64,000 nt of DNA, taken from an uncultured Sphingomonadaceae bacterium (lineage in GTDB: Bacteria > Pseudomonadota > Alphaproteobacteria > Sphingomonadales > Sphingomonadaceae). Under the pieces are notes generated by a model, which made no database searches, was not told where the DNA came from, and was given only the letters and a program-made list of their open reading frames with translations. The translations under genes were made by a program, and so were the position numbers. Where the stretch lies: assembly GCA_947494305.1 (NCBI GenBank), contig CANLUL010000001.1:1178001-1242000 (forward strand), written 5' to 3'. Below, in pieces: positions 36,655 through 47,451 of the stretch. The stretch's first letter is position 1; each line of letters opens with the position of its first letter.

Positions 36655-37445
36655 GCGATAAACTTGCAGAAATTTGTGATGCGAAAAGAGAGCATGTAAG
36701 AAAGCGTAAGGCGCTTATCAATCATTCCGATATGCACCAGCAGATCCTGCAACAAGATCCGCCGCGCGGCTTTATCAATGCGATCAAATCAAAAGCCGCC
36801 AATGGCTTTGCCCTTATTGCTGAAATCAAGAAAGCTAGTCCGTCCAAAGGATTGATTAGGGAAGATTTCGATCCCCCAACCCATGCCCAAGCCTATACTG
36901 CCGGCGGAGCCGCTTGCCTCTCTGTATTAACCGACATCCCCTATTTCCAGGGTAGCGATAACTATCTTGTGGCCGCGCGGGCTGCAACTAACCTACCTTG
37001 CTTGCGAAAGGATTTCATGGTTGATCCATGGCAGGTCGCGGAATCTCGTGCGTTAGGCGCTGATGCCATATTGATTATTATGGCCGCTCTCGATGATGCC
37101 ACGGCGGCTGAGATTGAGGCTGAGGCAATTGAGCAGGGTATGGATGCGTTGATCGAAGTCCATGATGAGATAGAACTGGAACGGGCGCTACGACTGCAAT
37201 CTCCACTATTGGGCATCAACAATCGCAACCTGAAGACATTTGAGACTAGCCTGGCGCAAACCGAACGACTGGCCAAGCTTGTACCCGATGACCGGATCAT
37301 GGTTTCGGAAAGTGGAATATTTACCCATGCCGATTGTGAACGATTGGCGCAAAGCGGTGCCCGGGCATTTTTGGTGGGTGAATCCCTTATGCGACAAGAT
37401 AATGTCGAAGCCGCAACTCGTACCCTTTTGACAGGCATAGAATGA
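36651..37445 (+). CDS. trpC: Indole-3-glycerol phosphate synthase
   Basis: TrpC of 264 aa, a single-domain IGPS without a TrpF fusion. [14 protein letters not shown] (about 55-68), [32 protein letters not shown] and the C-terminal [12 protein letters not shown] identify it. It closes CdRP to indoleglycerol phosphate. Coupled to trpD before it (ATGA) and moaC after it (ATGA). The tryptophan synthase genes are not in the window. Confidence 0.96.
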   Translation: MSDKLAEICDAKREHVRKRKALINHSDMHQQILQQDPPRGFINAIKSKAANGFALIAEIKKASPSKGLIREDFDPPTHAQAYTAGGAACLSVLTDIPYFQGSDNYLVAARAATNLPCLRKDFMVDPWQVAESRALGADAILIIMAALDDATAAEIEAEAIEQGMDALIEVHDEIELERALRLQSPLLGINNRNLKTFETSLAQTERLAKLVPDDRIMVSESGIFTHADCERLAQSGARAFLVGESLMRQDNVEAATRTLLTGIE

Positions 37446-37909
37446 GCAAACTAACGCATATTGACGGCGACGGCGCGGCCCATATGGTCGACGTAGGTGA
37501 CAAAACCGAAACCGTTCGGGAGGCGCGCGCACAAGGCACCATCTCCATGGCAATGGAAACATTGGAAGCCATAAAGGCCAATGCGATGAAGAAGGGCGAC
37601 GTGTTGGCGACAGCCCGGATTGCAGGTATTATGGCGGCAAAAAAAACCAGCGATCTAATCCCGCTTTGCCACCCATTGGCGTTGAGCAAAGTTGCTGTTG
37701 AATTTGAGTTTCTAGATGATGGTATTCGTGTCCAATCCATGGCAAAACTGACTGGCAAAACTGGTGTTGAAATGGAAGCTTTAACAGCTTGTTCTGTCGC
37801 ACTTTTAACAGTCTATGACATGTCAAAAGCGATGCAAAAAGATATGATCATGAGCGACATCAGGTTGCTATCAAAATCTGGCGGAAAATCCGGGAACTGG
37901 ACCGCGTAA
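37442..37909 (+). CDS. moaC: Cyclic pyranopterin monophosphate synthase
   Basis: MoaC of 155 aa, forming cyclic pyranopterin monophosphate in molybdenum cofactor synthesis. The [18 protein letters not shown] and [25 protein letters not shown] motifs are complete. Coupled to trpC by ATGA overlap and to moeA by one base, so the Moco genes ride on the trp operon. Confidence 0.96.
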   Translation: MSKLTHIDGDGAAHMVDVGDKTETVREARAQGTISMAMETLEAIKANAMKKGDVLATARIAGIMAAKKTSDLIPLCHPLALSKVAVEFEFLDDGIRVQSMAKLTGKTGVEMEALTACSVALLTVYDMSKAMQKDMIMSDIRLLSKSGGKSGNWTA

Positions 37910-39093
37910 TGCCCGCACTGATCCCTCTCGAAGAGGCGCAAAAGCGGCTGATCGCACTGGCTTCGAGACTGGATTCAGAAACACTTTCAATTCATGATGC
38001 GCTAGGAAGATATCTGGCGAGCGATTTAATTGCCAAGCGTGATCAGCCGGCTGCCGATATGTCGGCGATGGATGGTTACGCGATCCGATATGATGATCGT
38101 AATGGCCCCTGGAAGCTGATCGGTGAATGCAAAGCCGGTAGCCCCCCGTGCAGCCCCATAAAAGCAGGAGAGACTGCGCGTATCTTTACCGGCGCTCTTC
38201 TTCCCGAGGGTGCGGACACCGTGGTGATGCAGGAAAATGTTAAAAGCGACGGCGCGACAATCAAGCTGATTGCCGAGCCATCCTCCTTTAAAGGGCGCCA
38301 TGTCCGTCACAAAGGCAGTGATTTTTCCAAAGACGAGTTGGCCCTGAAAGCTGGTTCCCCGCTAAACGCTGCGGCACTCGGACACGCGGTTATAGCTGGA
38401 TATGGCGAAGTTTCGGTAGGCCGGCTTCCTAAAGTTGCTGTTGTTTCAACCGGTGATGAGTTGATCGAGCCAGGAGGCGATCCCCTGCCCCACCAAATTC
38501 CCGCCAGTAACGATGTGATGGTGTCCGCGATGATTGCCGGAAAGACCGCTGAAACACGCAGTTTAAGCCGGATATCCGATGACCTGGATATACTCTGCCA
38601 AGCGCTTGAAAGCGCCAAAGATTGCGATATCATTGTTACGATCGGCGGAGCGTCGGTGGGTGATCACGATCTCATTGGTCCGGCCTTTGAAAAACTTGGC
38701 GCCGAAATTGATTTCTATAAAATTGCCATGCAACCGGGAAAGCCGGTTATGGCGGGAAAATATGGTGATGCCCTCATTCTCGCTCTACCTGGAAACCCTG
38801 CGTCCGCCTTTGTCAGTGCCACCCTGTTCCTGTTACCTCTGATCAAATATCTATCCGGAGCGGAACACTATATTCCCATCCAAAAAATGGCTGAGACAAC
38901 AGCCGATTTAGATGCGATATCAACGCGGACCAAGTTTTTGCGGGCTATTGTCAATCAGGATGGAATCACGCCTTTCAATAGTCAGGACAGCGCAAAACTA
39001 TCAGTCCTTGCCGCTTCCAATGCGCTGCTAGTGCGGCCAGCACATTCTCCAGCAGCAGCAGCCGGAGCTCTGGTTCCCTATATTTCAATCTGA
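37909..39093 (+). CDS. moeA: Molybdopterin molybdenumtransferase MoeA
   Basis: MoeA of 394 aa, inserting molybdate into adenylylated molybdopterin. DQPAADMSAMDGYAIR (about residues 44-59), FTGALLPEGADTVVMQE, GDELIEPGGD, ITIGGASVGDHD and LPGNPASAF loops are visible, in domain order of the family. It follows moaC with a one-base overlap. LexA is next on the strand but with its own promoter. Confidence 0.96.
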   Translation: MPALIPLEEAQKRLIALASRLDSETLSIHDALGRYLASDLIAKRDQPAADMSAMDGYAIRYDDRNGPWKLIGECKAGSPPCSPIKAGETARIFTGALLPEGADTVVMQENVKSDGATIKLIAEPSSFKGRHVRHKGSDFSKDELALKAGSPLNAAALGHAVIAGYGEVSVGRLPKVAVVSTGDELIEPGGDPLPHQIPASNDVMVSAMIAGKTAETRSLSRISDDLDILCQALESAKDCDIIVTIGGASVGDHDLIGPAFEKLGAEIDFYKIAMQPGKPVMAGKYGDALILALPGNPASAFVSATLFLLPLIKYLSGAEHYIPIQKMAETTADLDAISTRTKFLRAIVNQDGITPFNSQDSAKLSVLAASNALLVRPAHSPAAAAGALVPYISI

Positions 39094-39113
39094 CCGGGAT
39101 AATCACTAACAAC

Positions 39114-39156
39114 TTGACACGACCCGTTTTGTTTCATAATTGTTCCGTATACGTTC
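39114..39156 (+). promoter_or_regulatory. lexA promoter with LexA box
   Basis: -35 TTGACA (39114-39119), -10 around CATAAT (39135-39140, short spacer; TAATTG at 39137 gives 17). The LexA box is GTTC-cgtatac-GTTC (39142-39156), overlapping the start site region. This is the normal autorepression arrangement. Confidence 0.85.
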
Positions 39157-39175
39157 CAATACGGAGACTGATGAC

Positions 39176-39886
39176 ATGCTCACTCAAAAGCAACATGAGC
39201 TGCTTTGTTTTATTGATGATAGATTGAAGGAATCCGGCGTTTCTCCCTCTTTTGAGGAGATGAAGGACGCGTTGGATCTGAAATCCAAATCCGGGATCCA
39301 CCGTTTAATCAGTGCTTTGGAAGAGCGTGAGTTTATCAGGCGGCTTCCTAATCGGGCGCGCGCCTTGGAAGTTATCAAGCTTCCGGAAGGTGGCGTGTCA
39401 GCTGGGGATGCCTCCAACATCGTGTCTCTGCAGCAATCCGCACAAGCGGAAAGCAGCTCTCCCGGGAATGTTGGCTCCCATATTCCATTGGCGGCGAACG
39501 ATGATGTCATGGCAATTCCGTTGCATGGTAAAATTGCTGCGGGCGCCCCGATTGAAGCTATTGAAGGTCAGTCGGAGCTCAGTGTTCCTGCAGCACTGCT
39601 TGGTCCTGGTAAACATTATGCTTTGGAAGTTTCTGGCGATTCCATGATAGATGCGGGAATTCTGGATGGCGACTATGCGCTAATTGAAGAATGCAGTACC
39701 GCTCGCGATGGCGAAATCATCGTTGCGTTGGTCCGAAATGAAGAAGCCACTTTAAAGACCCTCCGCCGCAAGGATGGACGGGTCGAACTGGAACCAGCCA
39801 ACTCCTATTATGAAACACAAGTCTACGGGCCGGATGAGGTTCAGATTCAGGGGAAAATGGCTGGTTTGTTGCGCCGCTATAACTAA
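39176..39886 (+). CDS. lexA: SOS repressor LexA
   Basis: LexA of 236 aa. The N-terminal winged helix ([28 protein letters not shown], about 23-50) is followed by a linker of the longer alphaproteobacterial type and the S24 peptidase fold. Self-cleavage would occur at Ala122-Gly123; the catalytic dyad is Ser156 (SGDSM) and Lys194 ([10 protein letters not shown]). ATG at 39176 has GGAG before it; the open frame to 39140 runs through its own operator. It represses itself through the box at 39142-39156, and, in this window, probably the radical SAM gene at 10159. Confidence 0.97.
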   Translation: MLTQKQHELLCFIDDRLKESGVSPSFEEMKDALDLKSKSGIHRLISALEEREFIRRLPNRARALEVIKLPEGGVSAGDASNIVSLQQSAQAESSSPGNVGSHIPLAANDDVMAIPLHGKIAAGAPIEAIEGQSELSVPAALLGPGKHYALEVSGDSMIDAGILDGDYALIEECSTARDGEIIVALVRNEEATLKTLRRKDGRVELEPANSYYETQVYGPDEVQIQGKMAGLLRRYN

Positions 39887-39918
39887 CTCTTGATCGGCAA
39901 ATTTGATTGGCTACTGGA

Positions 39919-42123
39919 TCAATTCGCCTGATCACTAAACCCAGTCCACTGATGCTGTCCGGACCATTGCCTGACGGTCGAGATTTTTAGCTTCTCAAGA
40001 TTGATTGTCATGCCGCCAGTCTGACCGAGCATGGTTCGATCTGCTTTGATCCAGCGCGGTTCACAACTCTTGGGCAACCGTCTCTCACTGATGACAATAT
40101 CAGCACGTCGGCAGGCAGCAGACAACGCAATGGCGGGAATATAATGACTACTGCGGGTGGCCAATATGACCCATTTCCTGTCCGCTGTGTCCACGGTTAT
40201 TGTGCAGCTGTCTGTATTACAGTTAGCATTTGACCATTGATCAATTGCTTCCGCTTCACCATCAACCCCCGCATTCTCCAGAATGATGCCCCTGATAAAA
40301 TCACCACTGCGTGTCCGCAACATTGCCAAATCTCCGGCCTCGCTGCGAACAGCAACATGGCGACCATCACCAGTGATATAAACATCCGGAGCCCGTGTTC
40401 CGAATATCCAGATTGCGCCGATGGTTACAGGGACAAAGCCAAGATAACGCCATTTTTGCTTCCATATGCAGAGCCATAGTCCACCCGCAATTGTCAGCGC
40501 AAAAGCGGCTTTCGAGAAGGTTGGCAACATGGTCACGGCACCCGGACTGGAAGACACAAAATGCGCTAATCCTATGAGCGACAGCAGCATTTTTTCACAT
40601 AACCACCAAATGGGGCCGCCCAGTCCAACGCTGTCTAACATCAATGCCAAAGCCTCCAGCGGCATGATGATGAAAGTTGTCAATGGAATGGCGATGATAT
40701 TGGCTAGTGCGCCGTAAACCCCGGCTTTATGAAAATGAAACAACGCGATGGGCATCAATGCAATTTCCACCACCAATCCAGTTAGAAACAGCGCGAAGAC
40801 AAAGCGCCCTGTCCGTTTGCCAACGCTTTCGTCTCGTTTCGCAACCAATGCCTTCACTCTAGGATGCTCATGCAGCGCGATAATCGCAGTAACCGCCGCG
40901 AAACTGAGCTGGAAACTTGGACCAACCAGCGACTCTGGCCAGAGAATAAGAACAAACAGCGCGCCGGCAGCGACCATGCGAAGCGTGATAGCGCTTCTTC
41001 CCATCATCAAAGCGATAAGAACGAGCAATGCCGCAACACAAGCTCTGATGGTTGGTACTTGAGCACCCGTGAGCAGTGTATAACCAAGCGCTGCCGCCGC
41101 AGCAAAACCGGCGGCCACAATGGGCAAACGGAATCGCAACGCAAGTGATGGAAACAGCGCCAATAACTTGAGTACAAACAGGTATGTTGCTCCCACCACA
41201 GCTGTCACATGCAATCCGCTGATCGAGAGCAAGTGCGCCAGGCCGCTACGCCGCATTGCTTCGGCATCTTCCTCGGCGATGGCCCCGCGATCGCCAGTAG
41301 CCAATGTCGCTGCTATCGCCCCAGCCCCGCCGGTCATTTGTGATTGTATGTGATCAGAGAGTGAACCGCGGATATCATCAAATGCAAAAAATGGCTCGGC
41401 CGATTGTGTGATTTTTACATCGCCCAGGACTTGGCCAGTCGCGCCAAGCCCCATGAACCAGGCTCTTCTGGAAAAATCATACGCTCCCGGCAGCGCCGCT
41501 TGTGCCGGCGGCATTAAGCGAGCGCGTAATTTTATGATTGCACCGGGTCTAAGCTTTTCATCCATCTTATCGAGCGACAAGTTTACCCGTACGCGAGGAG
41601 GGAGACCTTGCTTTCCCTGGGTATCAAGCAATAGCCGCACCTGATCGCGTGCTGCGATAATCTCGACATTTTCTATCTCTGCATGGAATCGCGTCACGAT
41701 AGGTTTTTCGAGAACGGGCGCCGCGACACTCCACGAACGAAACCAGATCAATGCACATCCCAAAGCCGCAAGCATGGAAAACCAGAACATCGACCGCATC
41801 CAACGTGTTTCACTACCCAATATTCTCGACATCACAGCAATGCCGACACACATCAGAATGAAAGCAATCCACCAACTCTCATTGGCAAGTGCAAACCAGC
41901 TAGCAACCCCGCAGCCTATAGCGACTGGCGACCAAAGCATGAGTTGATCCCGCTCCTGATCAAGCAGATTTTCCACCCGTTTCCCCATAGCCTTCCATTT
42001 TGGGGATTCGGGGAATTGTAGACCGCCCAACCCCGTGCTAAGGGCCGCTACAACTGAGCTTAACCAGCCACTGCGAGTTGCAGCAACTGGACCATCTGGG
42101 CTCAACTCTTTGGGCATGATCAT
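39919..42123 (-). CDS. comEC: ComEC/Rec2-type competence DNA channel
   Basis: Membrane protein of 734 aa. It has N-terminal helices and a DUF4131-like OB-fold (residues about 60-230), then the competence domain with [25 protein letters not shown] near residue 290, a run of about eight helices (to about 560), and a C-terminal region without a clear beta-lactamase motif (I see no HxHxDH). ComEC conducts single-stranded DNA across the inner membrane. ATG at 42123; divergent from gltX by 26 bases. The loss of the metallo-lactamase signature is seen in other alphaproteobacterial members. Confidence 0.86.
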   Translation of the reverse strand: MIMPKELSPDGPVAATRSGWLSSVVAALSTGLGGLQFPESPKWKAMGKRVENLLDQERDQLMLWSPVAIGCGVASWFALANESWWIAFILMCVGIAVMSRILGSETRWMRSMFWFSMLAALGCALIWFRSWSVAAPVLEKPIVTRFHAEIENVEIIAARDQVRLLLDTQGKQGLPPRVRVNLSLDKMDEKLRPGAIIKLRARLMPPAQAALPGAYDFSRRAWFMGLGATGQVLGDVKITQSAEPFFAFDDIRGSLSDHIQSQMTGGAGAIAATLATGDRGAIAEEDAEAMRRSGLAHLLSISGLHVTAVVGATYLFVLKLLALFPSLALRFRLPIVAAGFAAAAALGYTLLTGAQVPTIRACVAALLVLIALMMGRSAITLRMVAAGALFVLILWPESLVGPSFQLSFAAVTAIIALHEHPRVKALVAKRDESVGKRTGRFVFALFLTGLVVEIALMPIALFHFHKAGVYGALANIIAIPLTTFIIMPLEALALMLDSVGLGGPIWWLCEKMLLSLIGLAHFVSSSPGAVTMLPTFSKAAFALTIAGGLWLCIWKQKWRYLGFVPVTIGAIWIFGTRAPDVYITGDGRHVAVRSEAGDLAMLRTRSGDFIRGIILENAGVDGEAEAIDQWSNANCNTDSCTITVDTADRKWVILATRSSHYIPAIALSAACRRADIVISERRLPKSCEPRWIKADRTMLGQTGGMTINLEKLKISTVRQWSGQHQWTGFSDQAN

Positions 42124-42149
42124 GCCATATCACAGGAAAGCAACATTTC

Positions 42150-43568
42150 GTGAATCCTAATCCCCCTGACACTATCGTTACCCGTTTCGCTCCATCGCCA
42201 ACCGGTTTTCTACATATAGGCGGAGCACGGACGGCCATGTTTAATTGGCTGTTTGCCCGCCATCACGGCGGCAAGGCACTGCTGCGAATTGAAGACACCG
42301 ACAAGGCTCGATCAACCCAGGAAGCGATTGATGCGATCATTGAAGGGCTAGACTGGCTTGGCCTGGATTGGGATGACAATCCCGTTTTCCAATCTGAACA
42401 AGCAGAGCGCCATGTTGAAGTTGCCAATCAACTGTTGGCGTCTGGCAATGCCTATAAATGCTTTGCTACCCCGGAAGAACTGGAAGAGATGCGGGCACAG
42501 CAGCGGGCGGAAAAGAAACCCATGCGCTATGATGGTCGTTGGCGCGACCGCGATCCATCCGAAGCACCGGATGGAGCGTCTTATGCTATCCGTCTAAAAA
42601 CCGAACAGGGTGGAAAAGTCACCATTAGTGACGCCGTGCAAGGTGATGTTTCTGTTCAAAACAGTGAGATTGACGATTTCATTTTACTGCGATCCGACGG
42701 TACACCAACATATATGCTGGCCGTTGTTGTCGACGACCATGATATGGGCGTGACACACCTGATCCGCGGAGATGATCATCTCAACAATGCTTTTCGCCAA
42801 TTGGCTTTGATTCGCGCGATGGGTTGGGCTGAACCAATATATGCCCATATACCGCTTATCCACGGCAATGATGGTGCGAAACTATCCAAGCGACATGGCG
42901 CGCTGGGTGTCGAAGCATATCGCGACATGGGTATCCTGTCCGATGCGATGTTCAACTATCTGCTGCGCCTCGGGTGGGGACATGGCGATGACGAGATTAT
43001 CTCGCGCAAACAAGCGGTCGAATGGTTTGACATCGACGGGGTTGGCAAATCCCCTTCCCGGTTCGATCAGAAAAAGCTGCAAAATCTCAATGGGCAATAT
43101 ATTCGGGAAGCTGAAGACACAGATTTGGTGGCCTTGACGAAGCCCTGGATCGAAGCTTCACTCAGCATTGAATTGACCGAAGAAAAGCTTGATTTGCTCT
43201 CCCAAGCCATGCCCGTCCTCAAAAGTCGCGCAAAAAACCTCATCGAATTGGCGGATGGAAGCCTTTTTCTCTTTAAAAATCGACCACTTGGCCTCGACGA
43301 ACGGGCTGCTTCTCTGCTAGATGATGATGCACGGCAGCTGCTTACGTCGATTCACGCAGCTTTGATTGATCTGGAAGACTGGACACTCGAAGCCACCGAA
43401 GAGTCTATAAAGGCGATAGCAGAGGCCGCGGAATTGGGGTTAGGAAAGCTCGCACAACCTATGCGCGCCGCCTTGACTGGCAGCACCAGTTCACCCGGAA
43501 TTTTTGACGTACTAGTTCTCCTAGGCAAACAGGAGTCACTGGATCGTCTCGCAGATCAAATAGAATAA
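42150..43568 (+). CDS. gltX: Glutamyl-tRNA synthetase
   Basis: Class I glutamyl-tRNA synthetase of 472 aa. [17 protein letters not shown] (HIGH-type motif near residues 11-27), [12 protein letters not shown] and KLSKRHG (KMSKS-type, about 247-253) are present. The start is GTG at 42150, after AGGAAAG. It charges tRNA-Glu; alphaproteobacteria often have two gltX paralogues, one of which may mischarge tRNA-Gln for GatCAB. Which this is cannot be told from sequence. It is followed by gltA in 34 bases. Confidence 0.95.
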   Translation: MNPNPPDTIVTRFAPSPTGFLHIGGARTAMFNWLFARHHGGKALLRIEDTDKARSTQEAIDAIIEGLDWLGLDWDDNPVFQSEQAERHVEVANQLLASGNAYKCFATPEELEEMRAQQRAEKKPMRYDGRWRDRDPSEAPDGASYAIRLKTEQGGKVTISDAVQGDVSVQNSEIDDFILLRSDGTPTYMLAVVVDDHDMGVTHLIRGDDHLNNAFRQLALIRAMGWAEPIYAHIPLIHGNDGAKLSKRHGALGVEAYRDMGILSDAMFNYLLRLGWGHGDDEIISRKQAVEWFDIDGVGKSPSRFDQKKLQNLNGQYIREAEDTDLVALTKPWIEASLSIELTEEKLDLLSQAMPVLKSRAKNLIELADGSLFLFKNRPLGLDERAASLLDDDARQLLTSIHAALIDLEDWTLEATEESIKAIAEAAELGLGKLAQPMRAALTGSTSSPGIFDVLVLLGKQESLDRLADQIE

Positions 43569-43602
43569 TCCTGACATATTCAGGAGCAGAAAGGACATAA
43601 AA

Positions 43603-44889
43603 GTGGGCGAAGAAACAGCAAAATTCAATTTGGGCGGAAAAGAGCATGAATTTGCGGTGTTCAAAGGAACGGAAGGCCCTGATGTTGTCGATATCCGCAA
43701 GCTCTATGGTCAAACTGGTGCCTTCACCTATGATCCTGGATTTAAATCCACAGCGAGCTGTGAATCTGAGCTAACCTTCATCGATGGCGGTGAAGGCATT
43801 TTGCTCCATCGCGGTTATCCAATTGGACAGCTAGCTGAAAAAAGCAGCTTTATGGAAGTTGCGCATTTGCTTTTGCGCGGAGAGCTTCCAACCGCTGACG
43901 AATATGCCAGCTTCACCAACACGATCACACGGCACACAATGTTGCATGATCAATTCTCCACTTTTTACAACGGTTTCCGGCGTGACGCCCACCCGATGGC
44001 AATTATGTGCGGTGTAGTGGGTGCACTATCGGCTTTTTATCACGACAGCACCGATATCAGCGATCCTGAGCAACGAATGATTGCCAGCCATCGCCTAATC
44101 GCAAAAATGCCGACAATCGCCGCCATGGCTTACAAATATGCTGTGGGCCAACCGTTCATGCATCCGGATAACAGCCTTTCATACACCGGTAATTTCTTGC
44201 GCATGACGTTTGGCGTTCCGGCTGAACCATATGAAGTTATTCCCGCAGTTGAGCGCGCAATGGACAAGATTTTCATTCTGCATGCTGATCATGAGCAAAA
44301 TGCGTCAACTTCAACCGTTCGGCTTGCTGGTTCGTCCGGCGCGAACCCATTTGCGTGTATTGCGGCAGGCATAGCCTGCTTATGGGGCCCTGCGCATGGC
44401 GGTGCCAATGAAGCCGCTTTGAATATGCTGCATGAAATCGGAACGCCTGACCGCATTCCAGAATATATCGAACGCGCAAAAGACAAAAATGATCCATTCC
44501 GTCTGATGGGTTTTGGGCATCGTGTTTACAAAAATCATGACCCGCGTGCGACGGTGATGCAAAAAACAGTTCGCGAAGTATTTGATGCTCTGAAGGTCAC
44601 TGACCCAGTCTTTGAGGTTGCACTGCAACTTGAAGAAATGGCGCTCAACGATGACTATTTCAAAGAGAAGAAACTCTTCCCGAACGTTGATTTCTATTCC
44701 GGCATCATCCTGTCAGCAATAGGCTTCCCAACATCGATGTTCACAGCATTGTTCGCTTTGGCTCGCACCGTTGGGTGGGTTGCGCAGTGGAATGAGATGA
44801 TTTCCGACCCAGGTCAAGTTATCGGACGTCCACGTCAGCTTTACACTGGTCCAAATCAGCGCGATTATGTTGAGATTGGCGACCGGTAG
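43603..44889 (+). CDS. gltA: Citrate synthase
   Basis: Type II citrate synthase of 428 aa, condensing acetyl-CoA and oxaloacetate. [16 protein letters not shown] (about 67-82), [16 protein letters not shown] (active His near 226-229), [15 protein letters not shown] and [14 protein letters not shown] (active site) and the C-terminal [10 protein letters not shown] are all intact. Start GTG at 43603 after AAAGGACATAAAA. Terminated by a hairpin at 44912. Confidence 0.97.
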   Translation: MGEETAKFNLGGKEHEFAVFKGTEGPDVVDIRKLYGQTGAFTYDPGFKSTASCESELTFIDGGEGILLHRGYPIGQLAEKSSFMEVAHLLLRGELPTADEYASFTNTITRHTMLHDQFSTFYNGFRRDAHPMAIMCGVVGALSAFYHDSTDISDPEQRMIASHRLIAKMPTIAAMAYKYAVGQPFMHPDNSLSYTGNFLRMTFGVPAEPYEVIPAVERAMDKIFILHADHEQNASTSTVRLAGSSGANPFACIAAGIACLWGPAHGGANEAALNMLHEIGTPDRIPEYIERAKDKNDPFRLMGFGHRVYKNHDPRATVMQKTVREVFDALKVTDPVFEVALQLEEMALNDDYFKEKKLFPNVDFYSGIILSAIGFPTSMFTALFALARTVGWVAQWNEMISDPGQVIGRPRQLYTGPNQRDYVEIGDR

Positions 44890-44911
44890 AAAATCAAAAT
44901 TGTGAATTGGA

Positions 44912-44939
44912 AAGGGAGCGTTATTCGCTCCCTTTTTTT
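44912..44939 (+). terminator. Rho-independent terminator of gltA, overlapping the 3' end of the next gene
   Basis: AAGGGAGCG-ttatt-CGCTCCC (about 44914-44932) followed by TTTTTTT. The right half lies inside the last codons of the convergent kinase-like gene, whose stop is at 44921-44923. Confidence 0.9.
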
Positions 44940-46318
44940 GTTCGCAATGGGAGAGAAAGCGTAAACGTTGCCCCCTTCCCCTTTGCGCTTTTCACAGACA
45001 AGCTGCCATCCATGGCTTTCGCCAATCGGCGGGAGATAAACAGTCCAAGACCACTTCCTCCATCACCAGAGCGACCCAGACGTTCAAATTTTTCAAATAT
45101 CTTGTGCTGATCCTCTTCGGGAATACCGTCACCCTGATCACTGACGGAAATCTCTGCTCTATCACCATTCCGATCAACCCGGATTTTAATTACCGAACCA
45201 TCCGGAGAATAGCGGATGGCATTGCCCAAAAGATTTACGAGAATTTGAAGAACTCTTCGAAATTCACCCAATGCCGGCATCTCACTATCTTCATCCGGCA
45301 AATCCACTCGAATTTGATGATCTGCTGCTTTTACCGTCAATAATCCCGACGCGCGGTGTGCCAAGTCGATCAAATCTATCTCATCAGGCGCAACCGTGAA
45401 TTCCGGACGCTCTATTGCTTCCAGGTCTGAAAGGTCGTTGACCAAATCCATCAGATGGCGGCCCGCCGCCGCGATGTCTTTTGCATAGCTGGCATAGTCG
45501 CCGCGAAGAGGACCTTCGAGCTGGCTACCAATAGTTTCAGCATTGGCAATGATTTTTCCAAGTGGTTGCCGCAATGCAGGACCAAGTTGCGCGCCGAACA
45601 AGGAATCGCTGATTAAACTAGGTTTTGTACTTTCAGAGTTTCCAGAATCTGAGCTTTCGTCATTCAGTTTCTCAACCGAGAACCGATACCCCGAATAGAC
45701 ACCCAAATTGTCGACAAGCGGTTGACCAGACAAGATATATTTAGAATCTGGGTCTAACAACAGAGATACATGGTGATTTCTGACCGGCTGACGTTCAGCG
45801 ATTGATTCAGTAAAAAGCGTTGGTTTTGAAGGCTTCACGACAGCGAACACATCAAGCAGAGCACTACCAATTGAATGCTCTGAAAGCCTAACCTTGCCCG
45901 GCAGGGAGATAGATGTAATCCGAAGAGCAGTATCGGTCCGAATCATTCCTCGCGCATTTAGTCTATCAAAATCACGCTGCCTTTGTTCGTCGTTATTATA
46001 GTTGCGTGAAAGAGGTGTTTCTTTCCAATCAACAATCGAAATGGACAATCCGCCGTCGCTGTCAGGCTCAATCCGCGTTTCAACCCAAAGGTTTAAATTG
46101 TTGTCATCATCCGCTGCTTTAACCGGGCGTGACAGGTTCATCCCCAGTTTTTTGCTCAATCTACATAAATTCGCAAGTTGAGGAATGGCCAGAGGACCAC
46201 CTTCAAAACCGCCACTGTGTAAATGTAATCGTAACAGTAATGGATCAGCGGAAACAAGCCGACCGTCAACATCCAGGCGCCCTTTAATTGGTTCTGCAAG
46301 ATTGTGTGCGGAAGACAT
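44921..46318 (-). CDS. Histidine-kinase-like protein without phospho-acceptor His
   Basis: Soluble protein of 465 aa, with no membrane segment. An N-terminal PAS-like region (about 1-230) leads to a HisKA-like helix pair (241-306) and an intact HATPase domain: N-box Asn366, DQGDGIP at 394-400, GGSGLGLF at 420-427. In the DHp first helix the expected S-H-E-L-R-T-P-L reads G-P-A-L-R-Q-P-L (246-253): Pro247 replaces His. ATP binding is likely but autophosphorylation on His is not. Its ATG overlaps the DUF2336 gene stop by one base (TAATG). Part of a minus-strand group with DUF2336, a degenerate transferase and an Hpt-like gene. Confidence 0.85.
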   Translation of the reverse strand: MSSAHNLAEPIKGRLDVDGRLVSADPLLLRLHLHSGGFEGGPLAIPQLANLCRLSKKLGMNLSRPVKAADDDNNLNLWVETRIEPDSDGGLSISIVDWKETPLSRNYNNDEQRQRDFDRLNARGMIRTDTALRITSISLPGKVRLSEHSIGSALLDVFAVVKPSKPTLFTESIAERQPVRNHHVSLLLDPDSKYILSGQPLVDNLGVYSGYRFSVEKLNDESSDSGNSESTKPSLISDSLFGAQLGPALRQPLGKIIANAETIGSQLEGPLRGDYASYAKDIAAAGRHLMDLVNDLSDLEAIERPEFTVAPDEIDLIDLAHRASGLLTVKAADHQIRVDLPDEDSEMPALGEFRRVLQILVNLLGNAIRYSPDGSVIKIRVDRNGDRAEISVSDQGDGIPEEDQHKIFEKFERLGRSGDGGSGLGLFISRRLAKAMDGSLSVKSAKGKGATFTLSLPLRTKKGSE

Positions 46319-47373
46319 TATCCGTCTATTTCCGGATGGTTGGAAGCCAATTTCCGTTCAGCGGTTTGGAATGCGGATGGCTTCGACCAGTTATCGGTCA
46401 TGACAATGGCCTGATCTCGGGATATCTCTTTGTAGGAAGCTGGCGTGAGAATATTACCGCTACCGTCAAGCGCCGTAAAAACCGAAATTGCATCAATCTC
46501 TGTGATACCCAAAGCGCGCATAACAACCACCAAGCGAGCCATATTCGGCTCTGCCGTGAATATCGTAAGTTGATTAATACTCAATTGGGAGCGCAACGCG
46601 ATACGCGCCAAGAAAAGATCCAACCCATCTTTTATTGGGTGAGGAATAGTCGCACTCGCTTCTGCGTGATCCAATAATCCTGCCAGGCGCTGTGCGCGGT
46701 TATCAATCGATTGACTTTCATCATGCCCCGCCAGCAACAATTCCGCTGCGGCCAGCAGTTTCGGTTCTGAACAGCCGGAAATTTTCTGAACAGCGGCCGT
46801 TACTGACCAAACTAGATCATGATAAATTTCTACCGGAACGTCTGACAATCGACATGAAATCTGCCCGATTTGAAATCCGGATCTGTTTCTAGACACCAGC
46901 AAAGCCATTGCCGCTTCTGCAACATTTTGATCTTCGTGATCGAGGTGACTTGCCAAGCTATTCTCAAGATTTTCCTGCGAAAATTTCTGTAGCAAACGAT
47001 TTGTTAGCTCAACCTTTTGTGCCTGAACGAATACATGTTCAAGCAAGTCGGATTGGTTCAGCAACCCCGCATTGCGGAGATGATCATGGCAATAGACCAT
47101 TGAGCTATTGCCAATTTCAACGATTGAAGCGTGAACGACGCCCAGATTCTCTACCGCTTTTAGGCAAAGTTGCGACTCAATTTCACCGATCATTGATCGT
47201 AGATATTGCCGAGAATTCGACAGTAATCTGTCGGATAAATATAGTCCGGATTCAGGAAAAAGTGCGTTGGAAAGATCGGATGTTAAAAAGGCACTGGACG
47301 CACCATATTCTCCTGCCTTTTTGGCAAGATCAAATCCGTCATTCTCAACCGCCGAAAAATCGCGTTTTTCCAT
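46318..47373 (-). CDS. DUF2336 domain protein
   Basis: 351-residue soluble protein of the alphaproteobacterial DUF2336 group, largely alpha-helical with repeated HEAT-like helices (for example LASHLDHEDQNVAEAAMALLV near residue 155). Function unknown; members occur with signalling genes. The start ATG at 47373 is 78 bases from the preceding gene, with a CtrA-like motif (47398-47412) in that gap. Its end is coupled to the kinase-like gene by a one-base overlap, so the products are likely partners. Confidence 0.75.
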   Translation of the reverse strand: MEKRDFSAVENDGFDLAKKAGEYGASSAFLTSDLSNALFPESGLYLSDRLLSNSRQYLRSMIGEIESQLCLKAVENLGVVHASIVEIGNSSMVYCHDHLRNAGLLNQSDLLEHVFVQAQKVELTNRLLQKFSQENLENSLASHLDHEDQNVAEAAMALLVSRNRSGFQIGQISCRLSDVPVEIYHDLVWSVTAAVQKISGCSEPKLLAAAELLLAGHDESQSIDNRAQRLAGLLDHAEASATIPHPIKDGLDLFLARIALRSQLSINQLTIFTAEPNMARLVVVMRALGITEIDAISVFTALDGSGNILTPASYKEISRDQAIVMTDNWSKPSAFQTAERKLASNHPEIDG

Positions 47374-47451
47374 AGCTTTCGCTGTAATCCAATGTGGTTA
47401 ATAACCTGCTAAGCTTCTTATCATCAATTGATCAAGGCTCTCACGCAGTAT

